Below, in pieces: positions 1 to 7,753 of a stretch of DNA of 64,000 nt (the first letter of the stretch is position 1; each line of letters starts with the position of its first letter). A program made the translations under genes and the position numbers. The notes under the pieces were generated by a model. The model was not told the origin of the DNA. It worked only from the letters and a program-made list of their open reading frames with translations, and did not search any database. Origin of the DNA: G963720475 sp963720475 (GTDB lineage: Bacteria > Actinomycetota > Thermoleophilia > Solirubrobacterales > Thermoleophilaceae); the NCBI GenBank assembly GCA_963720475.1, contig OY970394.1, forward strand, positions 1,550,001 through 1,614,000, in the 5' to 3' direction.

Positions 1-11
1 GGCGGAGGCGG

Positions 12-581
12 CTAGTCGAGCTCGGGCGCGAGCCGCTCCAGCAGGTGCTGCACGATCCGCGCCGTCGCCCCCCAGACGAGGTGCTCGCCGACCGTGTAGG
101 TCGGCGTCTTGAACGGAACCCCGCGCCGCACGAGACGCTTCATCTCGTAGCCTGCGATCAGCGCGTGCAGCGATAGCTCGAGCACCTCCTCCACCTCGGT
201 CGGCTGCGGGGTCCAGGCGTGCCCGGCCCGGATGACCCCCACGAACGGGTGGATCTTGTAGTTCGTGACGAAGGTGCCGACGGGCGGGAGCGCGCCGACG
301 AGCTCCACGTCGTCCGGCGCGAGTCCGATCTCCTCGTCGGCCTCGCGCAGCGCGGTCGTCCGCAGGTCTTCGTCGGGCTCGTCCTGGCGCCCGCCGGGGA
401 ACGAGATCTCGCCGGCGTGGCGGCGGAGGTCGTCGCGGCGCTTGGTGAACACGCCGTGGAGCGCGCCGGCATCGAGATAAAGCGGCACCAGCACGGCGGC
501 ATCCACGCGCCCGGGCGCGTCGAGCGCGGCGGCCTGCGCCGGCGTCAGTAGCAGTTCGGCGAGCTGCTGCGGGGTAGTCAC
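12..581 (-). CDS. Nudix hydrolase, CoA pyrophosphatase-like
   Basis: This 189-residue protein carries the Nudix core and, just before it, the CoA-pyrophosphatase signature: FTKRRDDLRRHAGEISFPGG followed by a TALREADEEIGL helix with the metal-binding glutamates. Members of this subfamily split coenzyme A into 4'-phosphopantetheine and 3',5'-ADP. The start is GTG at 581. It is the last gene of a leftward run with the OsmC-like and cobalamin adenosyltransferase genes (19-nt gap to the former). Substrate assignment rests on the signature only; a broader Nudix role is possible. Confidence 0.85.
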   Translation of the reverse strand: MTTPQQLAELLLTPAQAAALDAPGRVDAAVLVPLYLDAGALHGVFTKRRDDLRRHAGEISFPGGRQDEPDEDLRTTALREADEEIGLAPDDVELVGALPPVGTFVTNYKIHPFVGVIRAGHAWTPQPTEVEEVLELSLHALIAGYEMKRLVRRGVPFKTPTYTVGEHLVWGATARIVQHLLERLAPELD

Positions 582-600
582 GTACGGCGCCGGGCCGGCG

Positions 601-996
601 TCAGACCGACTCGACCCGCTCGTCGAACATGACCTCGCCCTCGAGCGTGCGGTGCACGGGGCAGCGCGCCGCGATCTGCATCAGCCGTTCGCGCTGCTCC
701 TCGGGCAGGTCCTTGGGCAGCTTCACCACCATCGAAAAGCGCGTCGGCGAGCCGCGCCCGGCGGGCTCGTAATCCACGTCCACGACGACGTCGCCGACCT
801 CCCAGCCCTTGCGCTCGGCGTACATCTCGATCGTCACCGCGGTGCACGAGGCGAGGCTCGCGGCGAGCAGCTCCTGCGGGCTGGGGCCCTCGTCGGTGCC
901 ACCGACGTCGCGCGGCTCGTCGGCGACGATCTCGTGGCTGCCGATCTTGACCGTGTGGCGGAAGCCGTCGTCGGCCCGCCGCGCCGTGGCTTTCAT
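601..996 (-). CDS. OsmC/Ohr-family peroxiredoxin-like protein
   Basis: The 131-residue protein has the OsmC fold signature: a first cysteine in LAASLASCTAVTIEMYAERK (about residue 51) and a second in RCPVHRTLEG (about residue 112), the pair that reduces organic hydroperoxides in this family. The ATG at 994-996 overlaps the stop of the upstream adenosyltransferase gene (ATGA), so the two are probably translationally coupled. A longer upstream in-frame extension is just the other gene read out of frame and was discarded. Whether it acts on peroxides or is a general OsmC-like protein cannot be told. Confidence 0.88.
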   Translation of the reverse strand: MKATARRADDGFRHTVKIGSHEIVADEPRDVGGTDEGPSPQELLAASLASCTAVTIEMYAERKGWEVGDVVVDVDYEPAGRGSPTRFSMVVKLPKDLPEEQRERLMQIAARCPVHRTLEGEVMFDERVESV

Positions 997-1550
997 CCGC
1001 GCCCCTCGAACAGCTTCGGGTGCTCCTCGTCGGCGTAGCGGGCCATCGCGTAGACGGCATCGGACGCGCGGTTGAGGAACTTGAGCACGGCTGCGCCGGC
1101 CCGGTCGCCGCTCGCGTCGAGCTCGCTCGCCTCGCGCTCGGCGCGGCGCAGCGCGCAACGCGCGACGTCGAGCCGCGCCGACAGCTCGGTGCCACCGGGG
1201 ATGACGAACTTCGGCGGCAGGTCCACCCTCGCCATGTAGCGGTCGATGTCGGCCTCGAGCCGATCGACCATCTCGTCGGTCACCTGCGAAGTGCCTGGCT
1301 CGAGCCGCTCGGACGCCTCGGGCGCCGTGGCCAGCTCCGCGCCGGCGACGAACAGCTCGTTCTGCAGCCGCAGGATGTCGTCGTAGAGCTCGCCGTCGTC
1401 GCTCGCCGCCGCGCGGCACAGCCCGAGCGCCGAGGCCGCCTCGTCGACGGCGCCGTAGGCCTTCGGCCGCGGCGACGCCTTCGCGACGCGTCCGCCGTAC
1501 CAGAGGCCGGTCGTGCCGTCGTCGCCCTTGCGCGTGTAGATCTTGACCAC
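993..1550 (-). CDS. PduO-type ATP:cob(I)alamin adenosyltransferase
   Basis: A 185-residue protein opening with VKIYTRKGDDGTTGLWYGGR, the ATP-binding N-terminus of PduO/MMAB-type adenosyltransferases, and containing the RCALRRAERE helix that lines the active site. It transfers the adenosyl group of ATP to cob(I)alamin to give coenzyme B12. It starts with GTG, nine bases behind a TAGGAT box (minus strand, 1560-1565), so the leader would be very short. It heads a three-gene leftward unit with the OsmC-like and Nudix genes. No B12 synthesis or B12-dependent enzyme gene is nearby. Confidence 0.9.
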   Translation of the reverse strand: MVKIYTRKGDDGTTGLWYGGRVAKASPRPKAYGAVDEAASALGLCRAAASDDGELYDDILRLQNELFVAGAELATAPEASERLEPGTSQVTDEMVDRLEADIDRYMARVDLPPKFVIPGGTELSARLDVARCALRRAEREASELDASGDRAGAAVLKFLNRASDAVYAMARYADEEHPKLFEGRG

Positions 1551-1605
1551 GAGCGCGTGATCCTACTCACGGCCGCGACTCCGACCACGGCCCGCGGCAG
1601 GAGTC

Positions 1606-2034
1606 TCAGACCGGGCGACCGAGCCCGTGGCGAGCGAAGTAGTGGATCGCTCCGGCGACGAAGATCGAGGAGGTCGCGAGGTGGAGGATCGCGTCGGCCT
1701 CGCCGTTCGGGAAGTAGAAGAGGCCGCCCGCGACCTGCGTGCTCAGCAGCGCCCAGATCGCTGTAGCGATCAGGCCGCCGGCGGCGAGGATCGAGTAGAC
1801 GGCCGCGTAGTAGGGCCGCGCGGCGAGGATGAGGCCGGGGATCGCGACGACGAATCCCGACACGGCGTGCCAGCCGTTCATGTCCACGCCGAGGACGAGC
1901 TCCGACGTCGCGGCGTCCCCCGTCGCGAAATCGGGGTTGATGATGATTCCCGGGACGCTCCACACGAGGACCGCGAGCGACCCGATGATCAGGGTCCACT
2001 GGACGGGATCGAACGGCCGCTGGTAGGCGGACAT
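1606..2034 (-). CDS. DUF4383-like four-helix membrane protein
   Basis: A 142-residue protein with about four hydrophobic segments (roughly residues 15-40, 55-75, 80-100 and 110-130), matching the layout of the actinobacterial DUF4383 family, whose function is unknown. I chose the internal ATG (2032-2034) giving MSAYQRPFDP; an upstream start at 2070 would add a proline/arginine-rich 12-residue tail unlike the family. It lies between two leftward genes. No catalytic motif is visible. Confidence 0.7.
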   Translation of the reverse strand: MSAYQRPFDPVQWTLIIGSLAVLVWSVPGIIINPDFATGDAATSELVLGVDMNGWHAVSGFVVAIPGLILAARPYYAAVYSILAAGGLIATAIWALLSTQVAGGLFYFPNGEADAILHLATSSIFVAGAIHYFARHGLGRPV

Positions 2035-2074
2035 GCCAGTGGTACGTCCCCGCGCGGGTGGGCGGTTCAAACCG

Positions 2075-3337
2075 CTACTCGAGCAGGTTGAAGACGAGGC
2101 CCGTCGGGACCTTCGGGAAGAAGTAGGTCGATTTCGGCGGCATCGACTCGCCCGCCGCCGCGACGGCCTGGATCTGCTCTACAGGCGTCGGGCGCATGAA
2201 GAAGGCGGCGTCGCAGCGGCCCGACTCGACCGCGTCGAGCGCGTCGGGCAGGTCCTTCGAGTAGTCGAGGCCGCGCTTGTGGTCGATGTCGTCGTCGCTC
2301 ATGCCGAGCGTCCCGCGCAGCACGAGCGCCTCGAGCACCGCGGTGTCGAGCTTCCGAAAGGCGTCGGAGCCGTCGGGGAGGGCGGCGTCCGCGATCTTCT
2401 GGTCCCGCAGCGTGAGTCGCCACGGCTGCTTGTGGTGCGCGTCCATGTAGCCGACGGCGACGGCGTCGCCCGGATCGGGCTCGATCGCCTCGCGTGCGAC
2501 CTCGGCGATGTCGAAGTCGCGCTTGAGGGCGGCTCCGAGCTTCTCCTGCACGGCCGGGTCCTTCAGGTCCGTGAGCAGGCGGTGGGTGGGGAAGACCTCG
2601 AGCCCGGGGTCCGAGAGAGCGCAGAGGAACATCAGGACGTAGGAGTGCTCGCCCTCGCCGCCGACCTCCTCGGCATACACGCGGGCGGTCTCGTAGCGGT
2701 GGTGGCCGTCGGCGATCAGCAGCTCTGCGTCGGCGAGCGCGGCCTGGACGTCGGAGATGGCATCGGAGTCGGTGACGCGCCAGAGGCGGCTCTCGGTACC
2801 GTCGGCGTCGGTCGCCTGTCCGAACGGCTCGCCCGTGGTGTGCGGGTCGAGCGCGGCGCGGGCGAGGCCGTCGGGGTCGTCGAAGAGGCTGAAGATGGGG
2901 GAGAGGTTCGCGCGCGTCGCGCGCGTGAGGTTGAGGCGGTCCTCCTTCGGGCCGGGATGCGTGCGCTCGTGCGGGCGGATGCGGCCGGCGCCGTAGTCCT
3001 CGACGCGCACGCGGCAGAAGAACCCGCGACGGCTGTAGCCCCTCCCGTCAGGGCCGGTGAAGTTCTGCTCGAGCGCCCATAGAGCGGGCTCGCGATCGCG
3101 CGTGACTACGCCCTGCTGGCGCCATCCCTCGAAGGTGTGCTCCGCGTGGGCGTACGGATCGCCGTTGTCCGGGGAAACGGGGAGATCGACCTCGACGACG
3201 TTGAACGGGCTCTTCGCGAGCAGCTCGGCCCGCATCTCGTCGTCGATCACGTCGTACGGGGGCGCGGCGACGGCGTCGAGCGAGCCGACGGCCCTCAGGT
3301 CGTAGTGGAGCGCGCGCAGCGGGAGGATCTCGGCCAC
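2075..3337 (-). CDS. DUF1015 family protein
   Basis: This 420-residue protein matches the DUF1015 family: an N-terminal AAPPYDVID block, FNVVEVDLP, a central LLIADGHHRYETA motif and a C-terminal KSTYFFPKVPTGLVFN. The family is widespread in bacteria and some members have been linked to serine/phosphoserine metabolism, but this copy has no context pointing there. The GTG start lies nine bases behind a TAGGGT -10-like box on the minus strand (3347-3352). Family assignment is firm, function is not. Confidence 0.88.
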   Translation of the reverse strand: MAEILPLRALHYDLRAVGSLDAVAAPPYDVIDDEMRAELLAKSPFNVVEVDLPVSPDNGDPYAHAEHTFEGWRQQGVVTRDREPALWALEQNFTGPDGRGYSRRGFFCRVRVEDYGAGRIRPHERTHPGPKEDRLNLTRATRANLSPIFSLFDDPDGLARAALDPHTTGEPFGQATDADGTESRLWRVTDSDAISDVQAALADAELLIADGHHRYETARVYAEEVGGEGEHSYVLMFLCALSDPGLEVFPTHRLLTDLKDPAVQEKLGAALKRDFDIAEVAREAIEPDPGDAVAVGYMDAHHKQPWRLTLRDQKIADAALPDGSDAFRKLDTAVLEALVLRGTLGMSDDDIDHKRGLDYSKDLPDALDAVESGRCDAAFFMRPTPVEQIQAVAAAGESMPPKSTYFFPKVPTGLVFNLLE

Positions 3338-3377
3338 GGCCGCGGCACCCTACCGACGGGCGGTCCTGGGCGCGGGC

Positions 3378-3887
3378 TTAGTCGGGACGGCCGAAGGTGT
3401 TGACGAACATCGCCTCTTGGCTGTTCGCCGCCACGCCGACCCCGAACTCCGTGTAATCGCGGCTGAGGATGTTCGCGCGGTGGCCTTTGCTGTCCATCCA
3501 CAGCCGGACGATGGCCTTCGGTGTCGCCCTGCGGCCGCTGCCGCTCGCGATGTTCTCCCCGAGGTCGGCGAACTCGTAGCCGGCCTTTTCGATCCGGTCG
3601 GCCGGAGTCTCGCCCTCGGGACTCTCATGGTCGAAGTAGTCGCGCTTGAGCATGTCCTTGGCGTGAGCCTTCGCCGCCTGCGCTAGGTCGTCGTTGCTTT
3701 TCAGTGCCGGCCGGTCGCGCTTCTTCCGTTCGGCGTTCAGCAGGCAGCGGGTGGCCTTGCTGATCTTGCTCACGTTCGAGCTCGTCGGCACGAGGCTCTC
3801 GCTGTCGCACGCGGCCGGAGCGGTCGCCGGCGCGGCGGCGAGCAGGGCGAGTGCGATTGGGATGGCGAGGAGGCGCTTGGTCGGCAT
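3378..3887 (-). CDS. Secreted CAP/SCP-domain protein
   Basis: A 169-residue predicted exported protein. Residues 1-22 form a signal peptide (MPTKRLLAIPIALALLAAAP with a cleavage region at APAAC). The rest is a bacterial CAP domain: CLLNAERKKRDRPALKSN, FDHESPEGETPADRI, GENIASG and the C-terminal HRANILSRDYTEFGVGVA block. Such domains occur in extracellular proteins, mostly of unknown activity. I took the ATG at 3885-3887 because it places the signal peptide at the N-terminus; an in-frame GTG at 3921 also exists. It is divergent from tRNA-Pro. Confidence 0.85.
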   Translation of the reverse strand: MPTKRLLAIPIALALLAAAPATAPAACDSESLVPTSSNVSKISKATRCLLNAERKKRDRPALKSNDDLAQAAKAHAKDMLKRDYFDHESPEGETPADRIEKAGYEFADLGENIASGSGRRATPKAIVRLWMDSKGHRANILSRDYTEFGVGVAANSQEAMFVNTFGRPD

Positions 3888-3945
3888 ACGTCCATTGAAC
3901 AACAGGGGAGCTCGTTCCGCCACCCTCCCTAGACTTTCGTTCTAT

Positions 3946-4021
3946 CGGGGCGTAGCTCAGCCTGGTAGAGCGCTCGGTTTGGGGCCGAGAGGTTTCGCGG
4001 GTTCAAATCCCGCCGCCCCGA
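3946..4021 (+). tRNA. tRNA-Pro (anticodon TGG)
   Basis: A full cloverleaf: acceptor CGGGGCG (3946-3952) pairs with CGCCCCG (4014-4020) with discriminator A at 4021. The anticodon stem CTCGG/CCGAG encloses the loop TTTGGGG, giving anticodon TGG. The T-arm has GGGTTCAAATCCC. No CCA is encoded. A short T-run follows directly. Confidence 0.96.
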
Positions 4022-4068
4022 TTTTTCGCGGACTGGCTGAAATCGACGACGAGGGGAGACGATCACCG

Positions 4069-4614
4069 ATGGCCCGACTGCCCTACGTGGAGGCCGACAC
4101 GGCCGCGGACCCGGTGCGCGAGGCGCTGGAGGTCCTGCCGCCGCTCAACATCTTCAAGCTGCTCGCAAATGCGGAGACAAATTTCCGCCCGGCGCTGCGA
4201 CTCGGGCAGGCGATCCTGACCGAGCAGGAGCTCGATCCGCTTCTGCGTGAGCTGGCGATCCTGCGAGTCGCAGCGCTGACCGGGGCCGAGTACGAGTGGG
4301 TCCAGCACGCGGCGATCGCGGCAGCGGTTGGGGCGAACGACGAGCAGATCGCGTCGATCGAGCAAGGCTCCGTCGATGCCGATTGCTTCAGCGAGGAGCA
4401 GCAGACGGTGCTCGCGTTCACGACGGAGCTGGTCGAGCGGGCCGAGCCGTCGGATCAGGCGTTCGCCGCCGCCTCGGCAGTCCTCTCTCCGCGAGAGATC
4501 ATGGAGCTCACCTACGCGGTCGGCTACTACTGGTTCATCTCCCGGGTGATGGGCGTCGGCCGGATCGACCTCGAGCCGGCCGCCGGCATGGACGCGATCA
4601 TCGGCGCCGGCTAG
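4069..4614 (+). CDS. Carboxymuconolactone decarboxylase / AhpD-like protein
   Basis: A 181-residue all-helical protein of the CMD/AhpD superfamily: LLRELAILRVAALTGAEYEWVQH at residues about 65-87, followed by a second helical half ending in REIMELTYAVGYYWFISRVM. The typical CxxC of the peroxidase branch is replaced here by a tyrosine/glutamate segment, so it is closer to the non-redox subgroup. The ATG at 4069 follows an AGGGGAG ribosome site. It lies between two tRNA genes. Confidence 0.82.
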   Translation: MARLPYVEADTAADPVREALEVLPPLNIFKLLANAETNFRPALRLGQAILTEQELDPLLRELAILRVAALTGAEYEWVQHAAIAAAVGANDEQIASIEQGSVDADCFSEEQQTVLAFTTELVERAEPSDQAFAAASAVLSPREIMELTYAVGYYWFISRVMGVGRIDLEPAAGMDAIIGAG

Positions 4615-4635
4615 CGCGCGATACTTCACCGACCC

Positions 4636-4710
4636 GCCCCCGTAGCTCAGCTGGATTAGAGCGCCTCCCTTCTAAGGAGGATGTCGGAGGTTCGAGTCCT
4701 CCCGGGGGCA
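4636..4710 (+). tRNA. tRNA-Arg (anticodon TCT)
   Basis: Acceptor GCCCCCG (4636-4642) pairs with CGGGGGC (4703-4709), discriminator A at 4710. Anticodon stem CCTCC/GGAGG encloses CTTCTAA, giving anticodon TCT. T-arm GGAGG-TTCGAGT-CCTCC is perfect. No encoded CCA. Confidence 0.96.
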
Positions 4711-4754
4711 TTTCGAGGGCCGGCGCCCCGGCGCCACTGGGATACTGCGGCGGA

Positions 4755-5141
4755 ATGTCACGAGAGGACGTCGAGCTCGTGCGCGAGGCGTTATCGGCGT
4801 TCAATCGCGCCGACGTACTGGCGGGCGGGCACTGGGCCGAAGACTGCGAGTTCGTGAGCATCACGGCGGGTCAGGTCGAGGGCGCGACCTACCGCGGTCA
4901 CGACGGCCTGCGCCGCTACGAGAAGGATCGCCTCGCGGCCTGGGAGGAGTTGAGCTTCGAGCCGGATGAGTTCATCGAGGCTGGAGAGCACGTGGTTGTC
5001 GTCGCGGGTGTGCTCACCGGGCGCGGGCGCGGCAGCGGCGTCCGCGTCGACCAGCGGATCGCGGTCAGGTGCGAAGTTCGCGCCGGGGAGCTCGTCCGCG
5101 CTCACGCGTTTCCTGACCTGCAGCAAGCACTCGCGACGTAG
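4755..5141 (+). CDS. SnoaL-like (NTF2-fold) protein
   Basis: A 128-residue protein beginning MSREDVELVREALSAFNRAD, the standard opening helix of SnoaL-like NTF2-fold proteins, with a central acidic/aromatic pocket region (RGHDGLRRYEKDRLAAWEEL) and a final beta sheet. Members range from small hydrolases and isomerases to ligand-binding proteins, so no reaction is assigned. A GATACT box lies eight bases before the ATG. Two more proteins of this fold lie at 10046-10846. Confidence 0.78.
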   Translation: MSREDVELVREALSAFNRADVLAGGHWAEDCEFVSITAGQVEGATYRGHDGLRRYEKDRLAAWEELSFEPDEFIEAGEHVVVVAGVLTGRGRGSGVRVDQRIAVRCEVRAGELVRAHAFPDLQQALAT

Positions 5142-5165
5142 GGCTACTGGACCGCTCGGCGCAGG

Positions 5166-5822
5166 CTAGGTCCGGCGCGCGCTCACGTACGCCAGCGCGC
5201 CCGACTCGATCAGCTCGACGTCCTCGAAGCCCGACTCGTCGAGCCAGCGGCGCACTTCCGCTGTCGACGCGCTCGGGCCCATCAGCCCGGACATCCTGCC
5301 CAGCCTGATCTGTGGCTCGTAGCGCATGCCGGCGTCTGTGCGGAACCAGCTCGCCCGTAGCGCGCCGCCTGGCCGGACCACCCGCCCGATCTCGCCGATC
5401 GCGGTGCGCGGGCTGGGGAAGCAGTGGAAGCCGGTGAAGCTGACGCAGAGATCGAACTCGCCGTCGGCGAAGGGCATCCGCTCGACGTCGGCATCGCGCG
5501 TCTCGACCTGGTCGGAGACACCGAAGTCCTCCGCCGTGCGGCGAGTGCGGTCGAGCATCGCCGGCGCGATGTCGGCCGCGACGTAGCGCACGTCCTGTCC
5601 CGGCCGCAACCCGCGCAGCGCGACGCCGCTCCCGCAGGGGATGTCGAGCACAGCGCCGCCGGCCGGAACCTCGCCGATCGCTGCGGTGGCGTCGTAGAGC
5701 AGCCCCATGTCCGTGCCGAAGGCGACGCGTCCCACCGGCTTCGCGACCCCGGGACGGTTGATCCCGAATGAGTAGAACGACGCCCAGGGGTGGTTGCGGC
5801 GCCACATCTCGCTCACGTTCAC
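5166..5822 (-). CDS. Class I SAM-dependent methyltransferase
   Basis: A 218-residue protein with SAM-binding motif I (VLDIPCGSGVALRGL), motif II around YVAADIAPAMLDR, a DADVERMPFADGEFD segment and motif III RVVRPGGALRASWF, as in Methyltransf_11-type enzymes. The acceptor substrate is unknown. I use the GTG at 5820-5822 because GGGAGG lies nine bases upstream; the reading frame remains open further but without homology. It follows the HD-domain gene by 31 bases, so they may be cotranscribed. Confidence 0.85.
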   Translation of the reverse strand: MNVSEMWRRNHPWASFYSFGINRPGVAKPVGRVAFGTDMGLLYDATAAIGEVPAGGAVLDIPCGSGVALRGLRPGQDVRYVAADIAPAMLDRTRRTAEDFGVSDQVETRDADVERMPFADGEFDLCVSFTGFHCFPSPRTAIGEIGRVVRPGGALRASWFRTDAGMRYEPQIRLGRMSGLMGPSASTAEVRRWLDESGFEDVELIESGALAYVSARRT

Positions 5823-5853
5823 GCGCGGGATCCTCCCACGCTCGCGTTGGAGA

Positions 5854-6639
5854 TCACTCGTCGTACGGTCCGAAGCGCACCAGCAGCGGGAAGCCGCAGC
5901 GCGACAGCAAGGAGAAGCGACCGCCCGGCACCGCCCGTGCCTCCGCCCGCACCGCCGCGGCCAGCTCGCGCTTGAAGCCGGCGCCCCGCGGGTGGCGCCT
6001 GAGCGCCTCGTCCACATTCGCGCGCGAGACGTCCTGTTTGCGCAGTCCCGCGACGTCCACCATCGCGCCCATTTGGACGTAGCAGCCGAGCGCCCCGTCA
6101 CGCCGGACCTCGGCGCCCGGAGTGGTGTGAACGCAGATCGCGTCGGCAGCGGACTCGCCGCGCTGGGCCGGCTCGCCGGCCGTCTCGGCGCAGGCGATAA
6201 CGCGATCGGCTCCTGCCAGGGTGAAGTCCCGCCCTGCGACCGGCTCGGCTATCCCGTAGTCGTGCAGGAGCGCGGCGCAGTAGAAGAGCTCGCGGTCGAG
6301 CTCCGTGCGGTCGAGCGTCGCCAGCGCAAGCCCGAACATCCACGTTCGGTACGAGTGCCCTGCGACCCACGCTGGCTGCTCGCCGCACGCCTCTTCGGCG
6401 CTTCGCGCCATGCGTGAGTCGGGCGGCTCGAAGCTCGCCAGGTCGATCCCCGCCGCACCCGCCGGGGCGCGACCGAGCGCGAGCTTCACCCGGCCGGCGA
6501 TCGTTTCCGCCTGACCCTTCACGATCGCTCCGAGCAGGCGGCGGCGCTCGGCACCCGTCAGCAGTCCCCCCGTCCGCCGCGCCCAGGCGAGCCCGCCGAG
6601 GCGTTCGGGGTCCGGCGGCGCATGCCCGGACGGGGCCAT
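5854..6639 (-). CDS. HD-domain protein, predicted phosphohydrolase
   Basis: This 261-residue protein has the HD superfamily metal ligands: histidine in VAGHSYRTWMFG, the HD doublet in CAALLHDYGIAEP and a later ICVHTTPG. Such proteins usually hydrolyse phosphate esters of nucleotides or signalling molecules; the substrate here is unknown. The ATG at 6637-6639 stands six bases behind a TAGGGT box (minus strand), so the mRNA is predicted to be leaderless. The gene is divergent from the DUF4126 gene with only 22 bases between their start codons. Confidence 0.8.
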   Translation of the reverse strand: MAPSGHAPPDPERLGGLAWARRTGGLLTGAERRRLLGAIVKGQAETIAGRVKLALGRAPAGAAGIDLASFEPPDSRMARSAEEACGEQPAWVAGHSYRTWMFGLALATLDRTELDRELFYCAALLHDYGIAEPVAGRDFTLAGADRVIACAETAGEPAQRGESAADAICVHTTPGAEVRRDGALGCYVQMGAMVDVAGLRKQDVSRANVDEALRRHPRGAGFKRELAAAVRAEARAVPGGRFSLLSRCGFPLLVRFGPYDE

Positions 6640-6645
6640 GCCGAG

Positions 6646-6651
6646 ACCCTA
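6646..6651 (-). promoter_or_regulatory. Predicted -10 box (TAGGGT) of the HD-domain gene, leaderless
   Basis: On the minus strand TAGGGT is followed by six bases (CTCGGC) and the ATG of the HD gene. It overlaps by two bases the opposite-strand -10 box of the DUF4126 gene. Confidence 0.55.
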
Positions 6652-6655
6652 ACCT
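6650..6655 (+). promoter_or_regulatory. Predicted -10 box (TAACCT) of the DUF4126 gene, leaderless
   Basis: TAACCT is followed by six bases (CCGCCG) and the ATG at 6662. No clear -35 element is visible; its position would fall inside the HD gene. Confidence 0.55.
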
Positions 6656-6661
6656 CCGCCG

Positions 6662-7258
6662 ATGGAGCCGATCGCGCCGCTCGCGTTCAGCTACGGCTGG
6701 GCCGCCGGGATCAATGCCTACCTGACCGTCGCGATCTACGGCATCCTCGGTCGCACCGGTGTCGCCGAGGCCCCCGACTTCGTCCAGCGGACCGAGGTCA
6801 TCGCCGTCGCGCTGGCGATGTTCGCGATCGAGTTCGTGATCGACAAGGTGCCGCTGTTCGACAGCCTCTGGGACATCCCGCACTGGATCGTCCGCCCGGT
6901 CGTCGGATCGACGCTCGGGGTCGCGATCGCGGGCGATGCGGGCACGCTCGACGAGGCGCTCGCCGGGGCCGGCTCCGGCGCCACAGCGCTTACGAGCCAC
7001 GGGGTCAAGGCCGGCGTGCGGCTCGCGGTCAACTCCTCTCCCGAGCCATTCACGAACACGCTCGTCAGCCTCGGCGAGGACCTCGCGGTGGCAGGCGTCA
7101 CCCTCATCGCCGCCTCGTATCCGTGGATCGCCCTGACGATCGCCGCGCTGCTGCTGGTCGCCGGGCTGATCACGGCGGCGCTGCTGCTCAAGCTCGCCCG
7201 CGGCGGCTACCGGAGGGTCCGCACGCGTCTCGCCCGCGCCGGGCCGCCGGAGACCTAA
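6662..7258 (+). CDS. DUF4126 family membrane protein
   Basis: A 198-residue protein with the DUF4126 layout: an N-terminal GWAAGINAYLTVAIYGILG segment, FAIEFVIDKVPLFDSLWD, a conserved DAG and then two further hydrophobic helices (about residues 135-175), ending in a basic tail. Function is unknown for the family. Translation is predicted to start on a leaderless mRNA (see the TAACCT box). Confidence 0.82.
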   Translation: MEPIAPLAFSYGWAAGINAYLTVAIYGILGRTGVAEAPDFVQRTEVIAVALAMFAIEFVIDKVPLFDSLWDIPHWIVRPVVGSTLGVAIAGDAGTLDEALAGAGSGATALTSHGVKAGVRLAVNSSPEPFTNTLVSLGEDLAVAGVTLIAASYPWIALTIAALLLVAGLITAALLLKLARGGYRRVRTRLARAGPPET

Positions 7259-7268
7259 CGCAGCCGCG

Positions 7269-7670
7269 CTACTCGGTCAGCCGGCCGCGGGCGCCGTTCT
7301 TGACGGGAAAGATCGTGTAGCTGCCGACGGCGGTCGCGAGCAGGCGCCCGTCCTCGTGGCGGACCTCGCTGCGCATGACCGCGACGCGCCGGTTGCGACG
7401 GTCGAGCTCGGTCGTGCAGACGACCTCGCCCTCGGTCGCAGTCTGGATGTAGTTGATCGCGATGTTGATCGTCGCGATCGCCTCCTCGTCGGTCGTCTGC
7501 TTCCACAGCGTGGAGCCCATGCAGTAGTCCACGAGCGCGTAGGTCACGGCGCCCGAGAGGAGTCCGGCGCCGTTGATGTGGTCGTCGCGGATCGTCAGGT
7601 GGACCTCGTTGGCGTGCTCCCAGCGCATGCCGATCCAGCGGCTGATCCCGTCTATCCCCTCGCGCGACAC
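7269..7670 (-). CDS. PaaI-like hotdog-fold thioesterase
   Basis: A 133-residue hotdog-fold protein: NGAGLLSGAVTYALVDYCMG (the substrate-binding helix with GLLSG in place of GGVLM) and a central INIAINYIQTATEGEVVC strand. PaaI-type enzymes hydrolyse acyl-CoA thioesters; the usual HGG is not present, so substrate and activity are uncertain. I chose the GTG at 7668-7670 because a TACCCT box lies exactly seven bases upstream. A TTG at 7691 would add seven residues. Convergent with the DUF4126 gene, divergent from the UDP-sugar gene. Confidence 0.75.
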   Translation of the reverse strand: MSREGIDGISRWIGMRWEHANEVHLTIRDDHINGAGLLSGAVTYALVDYCMGSTLWKQTTDEEAIATINIAINYIQTATEGEVVCTTELDRRNRRVAVMRSEVRHEDGRLLATAVGSYTIFPVKNGARGRLTE

Positions 7671-7677
7671 GGCCGGG

Positions 7678-7683
7678 AGGGTA
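7678..7683 (-). promoter_or_regulatory. Predicted -10 box (TACCCT) of the thioesterase gene
   Basis: Minus-strand TACCCT, seven bases before the GTG at 7670, fits a leaderless transcript and decided the start call. Confidence 0.5.
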
Positions 7684-7740
7684 GTCGGCAAACCGCGTTG
7701 CAGCGGGTGCGGAGTCCTGCCGGTCGGGACCGGCGCTCGC

Positions 7741-7746
7741 TAGAGT
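7741..7746 (+). promoter_or_regulatory. Predicted -10 box (TAGAGT) of the UDP-sugar gene
   Basis: TAGAGT followed by CACGCGC (seven bases) and the ATG at 7754; leaderless arrangement. Confidence 0.55.
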
Positions 7747-7753
7747 CACGCGC

